This document shows, one piece after another, positions 44,655 to 56,245 of a DNA stretch of 64,000 nucleotides. Location of the stretch: contig CH003412.1 in the NCBI GenBank assembly GCA_000149265.1, forward strand, positions 5,240,884-5,304,883, in the 5' to 3' direction. Below the pieces are notes generated by a model that did not search any database, was not told the origin of the DNA, and saw nothing but the letters and a program-made list of their open reading frames with translations. The stretch comes from Ciona savignyi (taxonomy: Eukaryota > Chordata > Ascidiacea > Phlebobranchia > Cionidae). Positions within the stretch are counted from its first letter, which is position 1. Each line of letters begins with the position of its first letter. The translations under genes were made by a program, and so were the position numbers.

Positions 44655-44925
44655 TGGGAAAACCAAGGGGGTTAACACACGGGCAATCATCAAATCACTT
44701 CGCGCCCATCGTCGTATTACCGGAGCTATTGCAATGTTGTGTATGATACAGACGTACCTTCAATTTGGTGAAACCCATTAATCCGCTGGGTTCAGGCAAT
44801 GTCCGTAAAGTGCCTTGCCTATAAGGACACAACCGAATAGCTAGCGACCAGTTTCGCACCTTCAACCTTTCGATTGAAAGGCGACGCACTTAACCGTTAA
44901 ACCAACGGGCCGGACATACTATTTC
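44655..44925 (-). repeat. SINE (reverse), unit C
   Basis: From 'GGGAAAACCAAGGGGGTTAA' to 'GGCGACGCACTTAACCG', near full length. Units A, B and D have unrelated sequence here. Confidence 0.8.
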
Positions 44926-44952
44926 ATGTATTACTATGTACAGGAAACTAAA

Positions 44953-46456
44953 ATGTGTGATATTGACCCTAAAGTGGTGGAAATGTCTAAAAAGTTCAGA
45001 TTTCGAAGAGAAAAAACGACAGCTGCATTTACAGGTTTGTTGTTCTCTATCTGAGGGTTCGGCAATCTTTATGTTGTCACGTGTTTTATTTCAAGACCGA
45101 TCTTTCAGTATTAGTTAAGTTTACAATCATTTAATTTGAACCATGGTTCAGTTAATAGTTCTTACTTCTAATGTATGTTTTCAATATGGACTGTACAAAC
45201 CGGTAATCGTTTTTTTCCCGTTTCTGTGTCATAAGTTGATTTACTTGCCATTTTTTATAGCCTACTGGGGCAAAAAATAAATAAACTAAACTAATAAGAT
45301 TACAATAGCCTTCTGTAAAAGATGGCAGATGAGTTTAAGTTGCAATTGACATTTCCAACATATGCCCACATATTTTGTGACATAGCCTAGTTTAAATCAC
45401 AACCACCATATCCATTTCTACAGCCAAAATCGTGGGCCATACTATTGTGGTTGATGAAGAATTTAATGATATAACTGCAGAAGAGTTAGCAGAAAAACTT
45501 CCTGATCACAGTCCCAGATATCCTTTGATTACATGTGCACCAACTATATTTATATTTAAAGGCCTTGTGTGATTTAAAATATCACTGGGATAGGATATTC
45601 ATGTTTATCCCCGTAAATGGGAAAACCAAGGGGGTTAACACACTGGCAATCGTCAGATCACCTCGCGTCCACCGTCGGGTTATCGAAGCGTTTCTTTAGT
45701 TTGGTAGAACCCATTAGTACACTGGGTTCAGGTAATGTCCGTAAAGTGCCTTGTCCAAAGACACAACCGACTAGCTGGCGACCAGTTTCGCACCTGCAAC
45801 CTTTCGATTGAAAGGCGACGCACTTAACCACCAGACTAACCGACAGGACACTAGAAATTGCATTAAAGTGCTGTCCACTCGACGAGTACTGCATCTTACC
45901 ACTGTCACCTGTGTGGTGTTGTTGTCTCATGACATTCAGTTAGTCGTAATTTGGACATTTTTTAAATGGAAAAATTATTAATGGCTAACGTTGTTTTAGC
46001 TAAGATTTAACTGTATTGGAAAGGGACAAAACAATTTATATACGAATATGCAAGCGTGTGGCCGAAACACTTAACAGCAGTTAAACATATGTGATGTACT
46101 GGCATGTACAAAAGCACCCAGATGGCCGAACCTCACACCCTATTTGTTTTCTCCACTACTCTCCTGAAGGTTGTCAAATCGATATGAAAATGAAGTTTGA
46201 TGAAAGCAGAAATGAAGTAGTGAAAGCTCTGGGGTGTACTAAGGTGACGTACCTCATTTTTACTTTTGGTGTGTTGTATGTGGCAAAGTTTGTGTTAATT
46301 CGCAATGTTTGGATGGCGTTACCACATGAAAACGCGTGTTTATGCGTAAAGGCTGACCAATTAGTGGTTAGTGCAAATCTTCCAGTAATAAGTCAAAGCA
46401 ACGGGTATTTAAGCACCTTTCTAAGAACACCGCAATTATTTACCCCCATTAGATGA
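44953..46456 (+). pseudogene. GMF: GMF-like relic, copy C (best-preserved N-terminus)
   Basis: Exon 1 44953-45034 begins MCDIDPKVVEMSKKFRFRR, closest of the four to the vertebrate GMF start (CDVAEDLVEKLRKFRFRKE type). Exon 2 45424-45534. Exon 3 ends at 46243, with the readthrough frame open to 46456 (121 codons). A reverse SINE (45586-45848) lies in intron 2. In this copy the intron-1 frame upstream of exon 2 is broken (TAG/TTTAAA near 45388), confirming that the MADEFKLQL stretch seen in other copies is not coding. The exon 2/3 junction problem is the same as in copy A. Confidence 0.65.
45586..45848 (-). repeat. SINE (reverse) in GMF intron 2, unit C
   Basis: Orthologous in position to 40778-41041. 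Confidence 0.85.
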
Positions 46457-47365
46457 ATTACCCTAACTCAGGAGTTGGCAACCTGCAGCCTTTTATAAGG
46501 CTGTTCTAGTGCTTAAACAAGTTTAATACGGTGATACCCATAAATAAGTAAAACAAACATAAAAACGCTAGAGTCTTTGGCTCACACAGTGTTGTTTTTC
46601 TTTTATTGCAAAAAATATTATTATTTATGCAGCTCCCAGTGATTAAGTGTAAAGGTTGTCGTCACCCAAATAACTCACCAACCCCTATCTCAGGTGTTTG
46701 CCTTGCGAGATAAAGAAACACTCACAGAAGATTGGTTGAATGCACAACTCTCTGCCTTACCATAGTGTGGATCCACCCTGCTACCATTATATCTGCTTTA
46801 TTTAGACCAAATATAGATTCATACGAAATTTTGCAATAGGGTATATATGCTATGTTTTATTGAACGTTTTGCGCCACTTCTTTGATCTTTTATTTTGCCT
46901 TTGTAAGTGTTGCACTTGAAACTTTTTAGTGGAATTTCATTTTTGGGGTTTTTTCTTTTTCCACCGTGGCCCACAATATCCGGGCCACCCCTTCTCTTAA
47001 AGCAGACTACCCCATTGCACGGGTCGCTTTACCGCACACTTTTCTTCGAGGCTTAATGTATTATTTATTGCATAATTCTATCATATTTTGTTGATTTTGT
47101 AGTTTAAAATTGTCACAATACCTGCAAAGGGAATATTTAAAAATGCTTTAATATCTTAATCTAAGTTATCTTTTTAACTGCATTATAAATTTTAGTAATA
47201 TGGTATCAATATACAATAAAAATAATACAACTGGTCCAATATCTATGATCCACAACACAAGGCATTACAGAGCACAAAATCCGTTAACTTTTTTATCAAA
47301 TAATATCGTTTTCTTCTTTTAGTATAAGTAACCAGTAAGTAACCATGTCCTTTATTATAAGTGTG

Positions 47366-47752
47366 TCACGATGGAAAGAGGCCACAATGAAAATAATGGG
47401 ACAAAATTTTAGGTAGCCTACTATCAATAACAACCAGTAATATAAAAGCCCAACACGTCTCAATATGGAGACAGTTATTCTTGAATTCGTCGTCGATGTT
47501 CTGTTGTTGGGTGCCGGTTCTCGTGAAGCTACATGTCTTGATTCCCGCTTTTGCTTTCTCTATCTCGGGAAAACCTGCGACTTCGAAAACTGGCTCTTTA
47601 TCGCGGCTCGGTGTCACTATGAACGTTTGGGTCTTCTGCTGGATTTGTTTGGTGGTCGTCCCCTTGGACCCCACCACAAACCACACGACTCCGAAGAGGA
47701 CTCGCACTTCCCGGGTCAAGAATTCTTCCGGTGGAGCGATTTGAAACGACAT
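47366..47752 (-). pseudogene. MEX3: MEX3-like KH2-domain fragment, copy 1
   Basis: A 128-codon minus-strand frame. Residues about 13-75 carry a KH domain: 'EVRVLFGVVWFVVGSKGTT' (GxxG loop GSKG), then '[20 protein letters not shown]' and [15 protein letters not shown]. The run [14 protein letters not shown] is characteristic of the second KH domain of MEX3 RNA-binding proteins (QVRVPYRVVGLVVGPKG before it). There is no KH1, no RING and no normal start. The tail after residue 80 is unrelated or degraded. It is therefore a short exon-sized copy of a MEX3 gene, still open in this copy. Whether it is expressed cannot be told. Confidence 0.7.
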
Positions 47753-48232
47753 CTTACTTTTGACACCAGCATGTAGTGTTCAACACACGTTAGTTAATAC
47801 ACCCTTTATTATAAGTTTGTAGATAAAAAGTGACCGACAAAAGAGATGCCCTATATAGCCGGGTTTACATATAAAATTTTTAAATATTACTACATATTTA
47901 AAATAAAAATTATATTTCCGCCTATACGTCCAATCTTTCGTTAAAGGTCCTTCTTAGTGTTTTCATCGTGGAAACAAAACATAAACTAAACGTTATGATA
48001 TTACTAAACTTTGTTTACAGCGTGAACACGGGAGTTCATGCATTAAAGAAATAATAATTATACTGAAGCGGCAGCTTCTTTATTAGCAATAACACACCAT
48101 GAAAAAAATCTCGTTACACATACCCAAAGCGACGGGCACAAAAAGCGCTTGAAAAAGGCAATGCGTAATGACGTCACACATTATGTGAAATAGATGATGG
48201 GAGGTCGCTACAATACACAAATAATCGCTTGA

Positions 48233-49030
48233 TTATAGCAGGACATTTATAACGATCGGTATAAGTAGTAAAAATAAACTTCGGGGAAAAGGAACAGTTT
48301 CAGAACCGCAGGTTGGCGGGGTGGAAGGAGTGGGAGAAACGGTCTTTGTCAAGAGAGAAGGAGGAGAATGGGGCATTGTGACGGTGTGTCGAGGAAATGC
48401 GCAGAGGTTGTTCTCACAGATGAAGTTGTTGGAGCAGTTAGAACACGGGGTGCCTTTCAAGTAATACTTCCCAAAACTTTGATTACTTGGACTCAACAAG
48501 CACAAGTATTGGCTTGAGGTTCCTGTTTGACAGTGACTAACTCCTGCACAACCAATGGAAGTAGAAAGAGCATTTATCAGACTCGTGTAGTAACTACAAA
48601 ACATATTTATGCAATGGTTATCAACGTGATTGTAATTTATTTCTCTACCAAGAAAATATCTCACCGCAGAAGGCCATTGAATCGCCCCATCCTCTAGAAG
48701 AATTACTACAGAAATCCCGTTTAATCGTCCACTTAATGTGAAGTTGTTTATAGTTTGTGGAGTTTTACAATCTTTTGCTATTTCTACTGACAAGTTGGTA
48801 AGGTTGTGGTCCCAGTACAGCCTGTGTACGTTGCTTCCTGCTAGTCTTGATCTTGCCGTGTTAGTCAAGTTTAATATTTCTATTTGTTCTTGTATTGATG
48901 GTATAACAATAGTCTTTTGATGCGACATAAATCGTCTATGACGTTACAAATCTTCCGTAAGGGAGTTTTTTTGCGGGATGCTCGCGAATACTGAAGATAT
49001 GATGATGATAAAAACTACAAGATAGAACAT
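48233..49030 (-). pseudogene. CAP-superfamily (CRISP/GLIPR1-like) gene, copy 1, nonsense codon after signal peptide
   Basis: From the ATG at 49030 the frame gives a signal peptide (MFYLVVFIIIISSVFA), then hits TAA at 48946-48944 after 28 residues. The same frame reopens and runs 231 codons from an internal ATG (48928) to 48233. That part has the CAP fold order ('IEILNLTNTARSRLAGSNVH', RLYWDHNLTNLS, 'CSYYTSLINALSTSIGCAG') and a CRISP-type hinge ('GTPCSNCSNNFICENNLC'). A Ser/Thr/Pro stalk and hydrophobic tail (LFLLLIPIVINVLL, GPI- or TM-like) follow. The CAP His/Glu cavity residues (GHYTQ position reads CSYYTS) are not conserved. The gene is intronless. CAP proteins are secreted, with roles in gamete interaction and immunity; no role can be assigned here. 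Confidence 0.75.
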
Positions 49031-49230
49031 GTTTCTAAATACTTGCTTGCTAGTGAATACAACAACAGTATACTACAAACTGCGCCTTTGCAAACCGTAC
49101 GTAAACATGAACTGAATAATGATAAAATACCCGGAATAAAAAAGTCATGATTCACTCTCGTTTAAACGTTATTCAACTCCGGAAATGAATATTGTTGTAA
49201 TATTTTGTATAGCTGTTATTTTATTTTTGT

Positions 49231-49510
49231 CCGGCCCGTTGGTCTATTCTAACGTTTAAGTGCGTCGCCTTTCAATCGAAAGGTTGCAGGTGCAAAACTG
49301 GTCGCTAGCTGGTCGATTGTGTCCTTGGGCAAGGCACTTTACGGACATTGCCTAAAACCAGCGGATTAATGGGTTCTACCAAATTGAAGGAACGTGTCTA
49401 TCATATACAACACACTGCAATAGCTCCGGTAACCCGACGATTGCCCGTGTGTTAAACCCCTTGGTTTTCCCATTCACGGGGATAAAGATGAATATCATAT
49501 CCCTCCTATA
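49231..49510 (+). repeat. tRNA-derived SINE, full length (module copy 1 only)
   Basis: From 'GTCCGGCCCGTTGGTCTATT' and 'CGCCTTTCAATCGAAAGGTT' to 'CATTCACGGGGATAAAGATG'. The duplicate at about 62833 lacks it, so insertion followed the duplication. Confidence 0.85.
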
Positions 49511-50517
49511 TCCTTTATATCGACCAACTGTAGTGTAGGAAACGTCAACGAAGGTAAGTTATAACATTTTCGCCTAAATCCAGTGAATTCATTGGTTCCA
49601 CTTATTAGGATCGTTTTAATAATACACAACACACTTCAATATCGCAGGTAACCCGACGGAAAGCGTGGGATGATTTGACTATTGTTCGTGTACAGGCCCT
49701 TGCAGTTTTCCATTCACGTGAATATCCTATCTTATCGCCAAACAGATACACGATCAAAGGTCATAAAAAATATAAAATATTGCGTAATTGTTTATCAGGC
49801 AAAAATTTTAGGATAGGTTATTCATGATTTATCGCCGTGAATGTAAAAATGCGTGGATATCTATCCGACCGAAGAGCTTGGCGGATGCGTTGCCTTTTTG
49901 TCGCTTACGACTGAGGATACAGCCCACGATAACCTCAACAAGCAATAATGAATTGGCTAAACTTTACGTCGAAACAGCAATGGTATATGAGGCAGATTAC
50001 AATCTTGTAGTTTAAAGTGTGGTCCCTAAAGGAAATTAAATACAAAGTAAGCCATTTAAATTAAATTAACTTTTGATTAATTCCTCATGTTTATTAAAGA
50101 TAATCTCGATTATCGCGATACCTGATCCGCAATTATCGATACTATTATTATTACTATAGATAAGTATCGTTACAGCCGTACTTATAATTGATATTTCTAT
50201 GAAAGATCTGTATTTTGTATTTGGTCTAAGGGGAAACCCCTATACATCACAGATATAAACAGGATTTGTATTTACATGTTTTATTGTTTATACCGCAGAT
50301 AGTCAGCTTAAAAGCTCAAAGGTCTAGATATAATAATGTTTTGTTTTAATTCATTTACAAATTTTACTTTTCGTATATACATTTTCGTTGGGAAAAAATT
50401 TCATTTAAAAAAAACCATTCAAAAAAGTTGTTAAAACAGGGTGCCTCTCTAAACCCGTATGGAAAGTACGTCATTTTTCGAAACTGTAGGATGGGATATT
50501 CCCGTTTATCCCCATGA

Positions 50518-50940
50518 ATAGCCGAAAGGTGGCCGAGAGAAACCAGCCGCTGTAAGCAACAAGTCGGTTGTGTCCTTAGATAAACCTTGTGAAGACTTTA
50601 ACGGCAGTTGCTTGAACCTGGTCCAAATTATGCCGTCTCGAAAATACATTTGTCGACAGTGAATAAAAGATTTGCGGTTCCTGAAAAAGTTTTGTCGATT
50701 GGAAAAATAGTTTTGTCTATTGGCTGCAAAAAATTGCAGTTCGGCGAAGTAGTTTTGCCGATTAGCTACAAAAAAAGATTTGCGGATCGGCAAAATAGTT
50801 TTGTCGATTTGCAAAAGAGTTTTGCCGATTGGCTACAAAAAAAGATTTCCGGATCGGCGAAATAGTTTTGTCGATTTGAAAATATTTTTGTCGATTGTAA
50901 AATATTTTTGCGGACTGATATAAGGTTCAGGATTTCTCTT
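50518..50940 (+). repeat. TTTTGTCGATT minisatellite, copy D
   Basis: Nearly identical to copy B over its whole length. Confidence 0.8.
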
Positions 50941-51092
50941 ATGGCCACCGTAGATAATCAAGTCTTGGCTTAGCCCTAGATCAAGCCTGATAGCTGCTCA
51001 ACTCAGTTCATAAAATGCTTGCGAGCGATACGCTCAGGTGCGTTCCCGCGCGAACTACACGAAGCGAGACAAAATGAAACGAGTGTGTAAAC

Positions 51093-51654
51093 CATTGGTT
51101 CTTAACCGGGGGGAGGGGCACGTCTCCCCAGGGGGGCGTACAGAAATTTTACGGGGGCGCGAGCCTTAATCAATTTACAACACATTTTTTTATTAATTTG
51201 TGAATATGAGCTTTGCGAACAAAACTAAACTTTTGCTGCACATGTTTTTTTTGTTTTTTTCTAGATCAAAAGTTCATTAGGTCAGTTGTGTTACAAAATT
51301 TAAAAATATTTTTTACATCAATGTATAAAAGAATACGGTTCTTTTTTCCCTGGAAAACATAGAAAGCACAGCATTGAAACGCTAACCTGTCATTATCCTG
51401 CTTCACGAACTAAGTATGATGTCATAAAATAGCAGAAATACCAATTGTGCTGCTGTATTTTGTTACGACGCAGTAGCACTAGCAAATCTACACTGCCGAA
51501 TTAACTGTGTTATGGATTAAGGCAACTATCAGTGAGTTTTTAAAGCAGTATAGCGGTATATCCGTAATCAAAAATTAAATTTTGAAAGGTGGGGGCGTAA
51601 ACTGACATTTATCGCGCAAGGGAGGCGCGGTACCAAAAAGGTTAAGAACCACTG
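51093..51654. mobile_element. Non-autonomous hAT-like element (hAT-1), unit D
   Basis: Ends CATTGGTTCTTAACC and GGTTAAGAACCACTG. TSD GTGTAAAC at 51085-51092 and 51655-51662. Same insertion as 35949-36530, inherited by duplication. Confidence 0.85.
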
Positions 51655-51899
51655 GTGTAAACGGTAAAATAAAACATACAACGAGAGTTAATTCGTTTCC
51701 CTTCGGCTTTCGAGACGGAAGAAACCTTTCGAGACGGAGTCTTAATAGCTGGGAAGATTCAGGCCACACCTGGTGCCAGCAAAGGCGCAAATACACGCTT
51801 GATTGAAAGCGTACGGTTATGATATGTTGCGTTAGAAACTGCCATGTAGATACTAGATTTTGTTTAATTTTGCACTAGATAAGCATAAAATTATTAAAT

Positions 51900-52369
51900 G
51901 CCACCGTAATATTGCATGTGGGCCTATTTTGCAGTTATAGAGTGACAACACGTTCGTTCAATTAGTGTTCATTCCGCGAATGTAACGTTTTCGGCCTATT
52001 CTGTTTACACAATATTGAATGTGGGCCTATTTTGCAGCTATAGAGTGACAACATGTTCGTTCAATTAGTTTTCATTCGGCGAATGTATCAACGTTTCCGG
52101 CCTATCTTGTTTACGCAATATTACATGTAGGCCTATTTTGCAGCTATAGAGTAACAACATGTTCGTTTATTTAGCATTAGTATTTATTCGGAAAATGTAA
52201 CGTTTTCGGCGTATTTTGTTTACGCAATATTCCATGTAGGGCCTATTTTGCAGCTATAGAGTGACAGCATGTTCGTTTAATTAGCATTAGTATTTATTCA
52301 GAAAATGTAACGATTTCGGCGTATTCTGTTTACGCAATGTTGCATGGAGAGCCCATTTTGCAGCTATAG
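51900..52369 (+). repeat. ~110-bp satellite array, copy D (left part)
   Basis: About four monomers, then hAT-2. Continues 52910-53130 with the inverted end piece near 53180-53215. Confidence 0.85.
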
Positions 52370-52909
52370 CAGCGGTTCTCAAACTTTTAAAAAAAAAATT
52401 ACGCAACGGTTCCCTAGCAATTTTTTAAATGACTCTCGGTCCTCTCGAAAAATAGGGAAGTAAAACGAAAAATTTGGCAACGTTAAAATTCTAAAACAAA
52501 ACATATTAACCCGGATGCATGGCTTAAAGGGAAAACGAGACGCCTTTGACCTTGGTATTTTTTTAAATGTTTACTCCTACTATAATACAGGAGTGTCACT
52601 ATTTCCTACTATTTATTGTAGGACTTCTGCAGTCTCATATAGGCTTGGTTGGGTACTTTTGAATTGCACTTATGTGACATCAAATAGCTTCTTGTGATGT
52701 CATAAATGCCTATGTAGCCTGTAAGTATAAGCTTTCATGACAAGCTGTGTTTGTTAATTGATTGGAAGAAAAATTGCATGAAAACTTAATTTTACACATT
52801 TTTTTTTTCTTAAGAAGCGTCGTTTTAATTTTTTGGAAGGTGTTTCGCGGTCCCAGAAAATTGTCTCGCGGACCTTAAAAGACCGCGGACCCCAGTTTGA
52901 GAAGCGCTG
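52370..52909. mobile_element. Non-autonomous hAT-like element (hAT-2) inside satellite, unit D
   Basis: Ends CAGCGGTTCTCAAACTTTT and CCCCAGTTTGAGAAGCGCTG, with TSD AGCTATAG on both sides. Paralogue of 37729-38273. Confidence 0.88.
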
Positions 52910-53934
52910 AGCTATAGAGTGACAACATGTTCGTTTATTTAGCATTAGTATTTATTCAGAAAATGTAACGTTTTCGGCGTATTCTGTTTACGCAATATTG
53001 CATGTAGGGCCTATTTTGCAGCTATAGAGTGACAACATGTTTGTTTGTTTGTTTGTTTAGCATTAGTATTTATTCGGAAAATGTAACTTTTTCGGCGTAT
53101 TCTGTTTACGCAATATTGCATGTAGGCCTATTTATTGCATACACATTATTGCATATACGGCTATAACAATATTGCATTGCCGAATGAACACTAATGCTAA
53201 TTAAACGAACAGGCTTAATGTTTTAAGAATTTGCTTTTTTATTTGAAGATAATTAAGAAGAAAAAGAAACTTCATAGTAAGTCAACTGTTGTGGTTTTGG
53301 GCGCAGTGATTGCCTGGCCGAGTAGCGTAGTGGGATAGGGAATTGCCTTTCAGATGAAGGGTTGTAGGTTCAACACCAGGCGCTAGCTAATCGGTTGTGT
53401 TTCTAGACATGTCAATTAACGGACATTGCCTGAACCCATTGAGCTAATAGGTTCTAATAAATTGAAGTACCATCTGAACGAAATATCATGTTTATCCCAA
53501 TAAACTGGCAATCAACAGATCACCTTGCGCCCACTGTCGAGTTAACGGAGCTATTGTAGTGTGCTATATATGATTCATACTTTCCTTTAATCTGTTTAAG
53601 TGCCTTGCCCAAGGATCGACTTGGCGAGCAGTTTCGAACCTACAACCTTTTCGCTGAAAGGCACCGCACTAAACCACCACACTAATCGGGTTCTACCATT
53701 TGTCGACAAAATAAACATAAAGTATATAAGGACTTTACATTAATATTATATTTACCAATTTCCATTTTCATTATGTAAGTCAAATCATTATCTCCAAATT
53801 CGCACTATATGCTTAAATTTATTTTAGTAAATACAATATAATGTTATCTATGATACTCGAACTGATTAACTAAATGCCGCCAAACTAAAAAATATAATAA
53901 GAAACTTGTCTGATCCCTTTTCTATTGCCAACAC

Positions 53935-54424
53935 GTAGTGCTCCTTTTTCACATTCCTACATAAGTATTAATCCAATGCATTAGTGTTATGCAATTTGTG
54001 TGTTAAAATGAGAATAGTTATTGTAAATATGCCCCGGTAAGTGTGCTTGAAACTGATAGTGTCATATGACATTAGTGGAATTTCATTTTAGAGTTTTTTT
54101 CTTTTTCCACTTTGGTCCACGCTTTCGGGCCACACCTTCTCCTAAAGCCGGCTCCCCCACTGTACTGGTCGCGTTTTACCGGACACTCTTCTACAGGGCT
54201 CTATGTCGTTTTGATCCTAATTAAATTTTGGTCGCTTAATATTGTTCTTTCGCATAGGTTTGGCGGCCGCGTCCACTATATTTATTAAATTATATCTCTT
54301 TTTTAATGACGTGTTTTAACGACTGTTCGTTTTGCCGTCTTTTCCCATTCCTGTATCGTGATTAATTTGTTTGCCATTTTTAAAAACTGGGGCAAAAAAT
54401 GAATAAACTAAAACTAAACTTAAC
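53935..54424 (+). mobile_element. LINE-like 3'-end insertion, unit D
   Basis: Paralogue of 39616-40070. It keeps an extra 'CCTGTATCGTGATTAATTTG' block near the tail that is deleted in B. Confidence 0.6.
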
Positions 54425-54462
54425 ACAACTATTTCATGTATTGCTATGTACAGAATTTAGAA

Positions 54463-55860
54463 ATGTGTGCTATTGACACTAAGTTGGTGGAAACTTCTAA
54501 AAAGTTCAGTTTTGGAACAGGAAAAACGTCAGATGGATTTACAGGTTTGTTGTTCTCTATCTGAGGGGTCGGCAATCTTTCTATGTTGTTATACTTAAAA
54601 GTATAAAATATTTCCCACGTACAGTATTTTATTTCAAGTCAGATCTTTCAGTATTAGTTAAGTTTACAATCCTTTAATATGAACCATGGTTTAGTTAATA
54701 GTTCTCACTTCTAATGTATGTTTTCAATATAGACTGTACAAGCTGCGTCTTTTTCCGTTTCTGTGTCAAAATTTGATTTACCTGCCATTTTTTAATACTG
54801 GGGCAAAAAATGAATAAACAAAACTAATAAGATTGCAATAGCCTTTTCTAAAAGATGGCAGATGAGTTTAAGTTGCAATTGACATTTCTAACATATCCCC
54901 ACATATTTTGTGACATAGTTTTAATCACGACCACCATATCCATTTCTACAGCCAAAATCGAGGGCGAAACTATTGTGGTTGATGAAGAATTTAATGATAT
55001 AACTGCAGAAGAATTAGCAGAAAAACTTCCTGATCACAGTCCCAGATATCCTTTGATTATATGTGGACTATAACTATATTTATATTTAAAGGCCTTGTGT
55101 GATTTGAAATATCACTGGGATAGGATATTCATGTTTATCCCCGTGAATGGGAAAACCAAGGGGGTTAACACACTGGCAATCGTCAGATCACCTCGCGCCT
55201 ACCGGGGGGTTACCGGAGCGTTTCTTTAATTTGGTAGAACCCATTAATACACTGGGTTCAGGCAATGTCCGTAAAGTGCCTTGCCCAAAGACACAACCGA
55301 CTAGCTAGCGACCAGTTTCGCATCTGCAACCTTTCGATTGAAAGGCGACACACTTAACCACCAGACTAACCGACAGGACACTAGAAATTGCAGTGCTGTC
55401 CACTCGACGGGTACTGCATCTTACCACTGTCACCTATGTGGTGTTGTTGGGTCATGACATTCAGTTTGTCGTAATTTGGACTTTTTTTAAATGGAAAAAA
55501 TATTAATGGCTAACGTTGTTTTAGCTAAGATTTAACAGTCTTGGAAAAAAGACAAAACAATTTATATATGAATATGCAACCGTTTTGCCGAAGCGCTGTT
55601 GTTTTAACACTTAACAGCAGTTAAACATATGTGATGTACCGGTCTGCACAAAAGCACTCAGATGGCCGAACCTCCTACCCTATTTGTTTTCTTTACTATT
55701 CTCCTGAAGGTTGTTCACCCGAAATGATAATGAAGTTTGATGGATGCAGAAATGAAGTAGTAAAAGCTCTGGGGTGTACTAAGGTGACGTACCTCATTTT
55801 ACTTTTGGTGTGTTGTATGTGGCAAAGTTTGTGTTGATTCGCGATATTCGACTGGCGTTA
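54463..55860 (+). pseudogene. GMF: GMF-like relic, copy D
   Basis: Exon 1 54463-54544 (MCAIDTKLVETSKKFSFGT...), exon 2 54952-55062, exon 3 ending 55783 ('HSDGRTSYPICFLYYSPEG'). Reverse SINE at 55117-55381. One T fewer in 'CATTTTACTTTTGG' than in copies B and C shifts the readthrough frame, which stops at 55837 as in copy A. It has the same broken exon 2/3 junction as the others. Confidence 0.65.
55117..55381 (-). repeat. SINE (reverse) in GMF intron 2, unit D
   Basis: Same position as in units B and C. Confidence 0.85.
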
Positions 55861-56245
55861 TCACAGGACAACGTGTGTTTTTCACGCAGTCCGTTGCGAA
55901 CAACTTATGCTGTTTAAGCGTAAAGGCTGACCAATTAGGGTAAATCGTTTAGTAATTAGTCAAAGCAACGTCTATTTAACCACCCTTCTAAGGACACCGC
56001 AATTGTTCACCCCCATCAGATGGATTAACCTAACTCAGGGGTCGGCAACCTGCAGCATCCTTTTTTAAGGCTGTTCTAGCGCTTAAATAAGTTTAATACC
56101 AATACATAGTAAAACAAACAAAAGGACGCTGGCGTCTTTGCCTTACGCAGTGTTGTTTTCCTATGATTACAAAAAATATTATTATTTATACAGCTCCCAG
56201 CAATTAAGTGTAAAGGTTGTCGTCACACAAATAACCCAAAAATTT

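Larger units (their letters stand above)
43006..47335. repeat. Segmental-duplication unit C
   Basis: Minisatellite (43008-43365), stub of hAT-1 cut by a partial CAGGGCCGG element (43561-43800), satellite array (43835-44360), remains of the SINE pair (44480-44625), another reverse SINE (44655-44925), GMF relic C, LINE-like end (46915-47065). Shorter than the others because several blocks are deleted. Confidence 0.65.
47340..50010. repeat. Duplicated MEX3-KH/CAP module, copy 1
   Basis: Collinear with 60880-63348 plus the right flank 63801-63900. Shared landmarks: MEX3 KH2 fragment, 'CGTGAACACGGGAGTTCATG', CAP gene, 'ACTCTCGTTTAAACGTTATT' and the degenerate SINE (49545-49735 and 62890-63055). 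Copy 1 carries an extra SINE (49231-49510). Copy 2 carries an extra hAT element (63356-63792). Confidence 0.85.

Noticed and set aside
47465..47776. Plus-strand frames opposite the MEX3 fragment (and at 61110)
   Set aside because: Shadow frames of the minus-strand KH domain.
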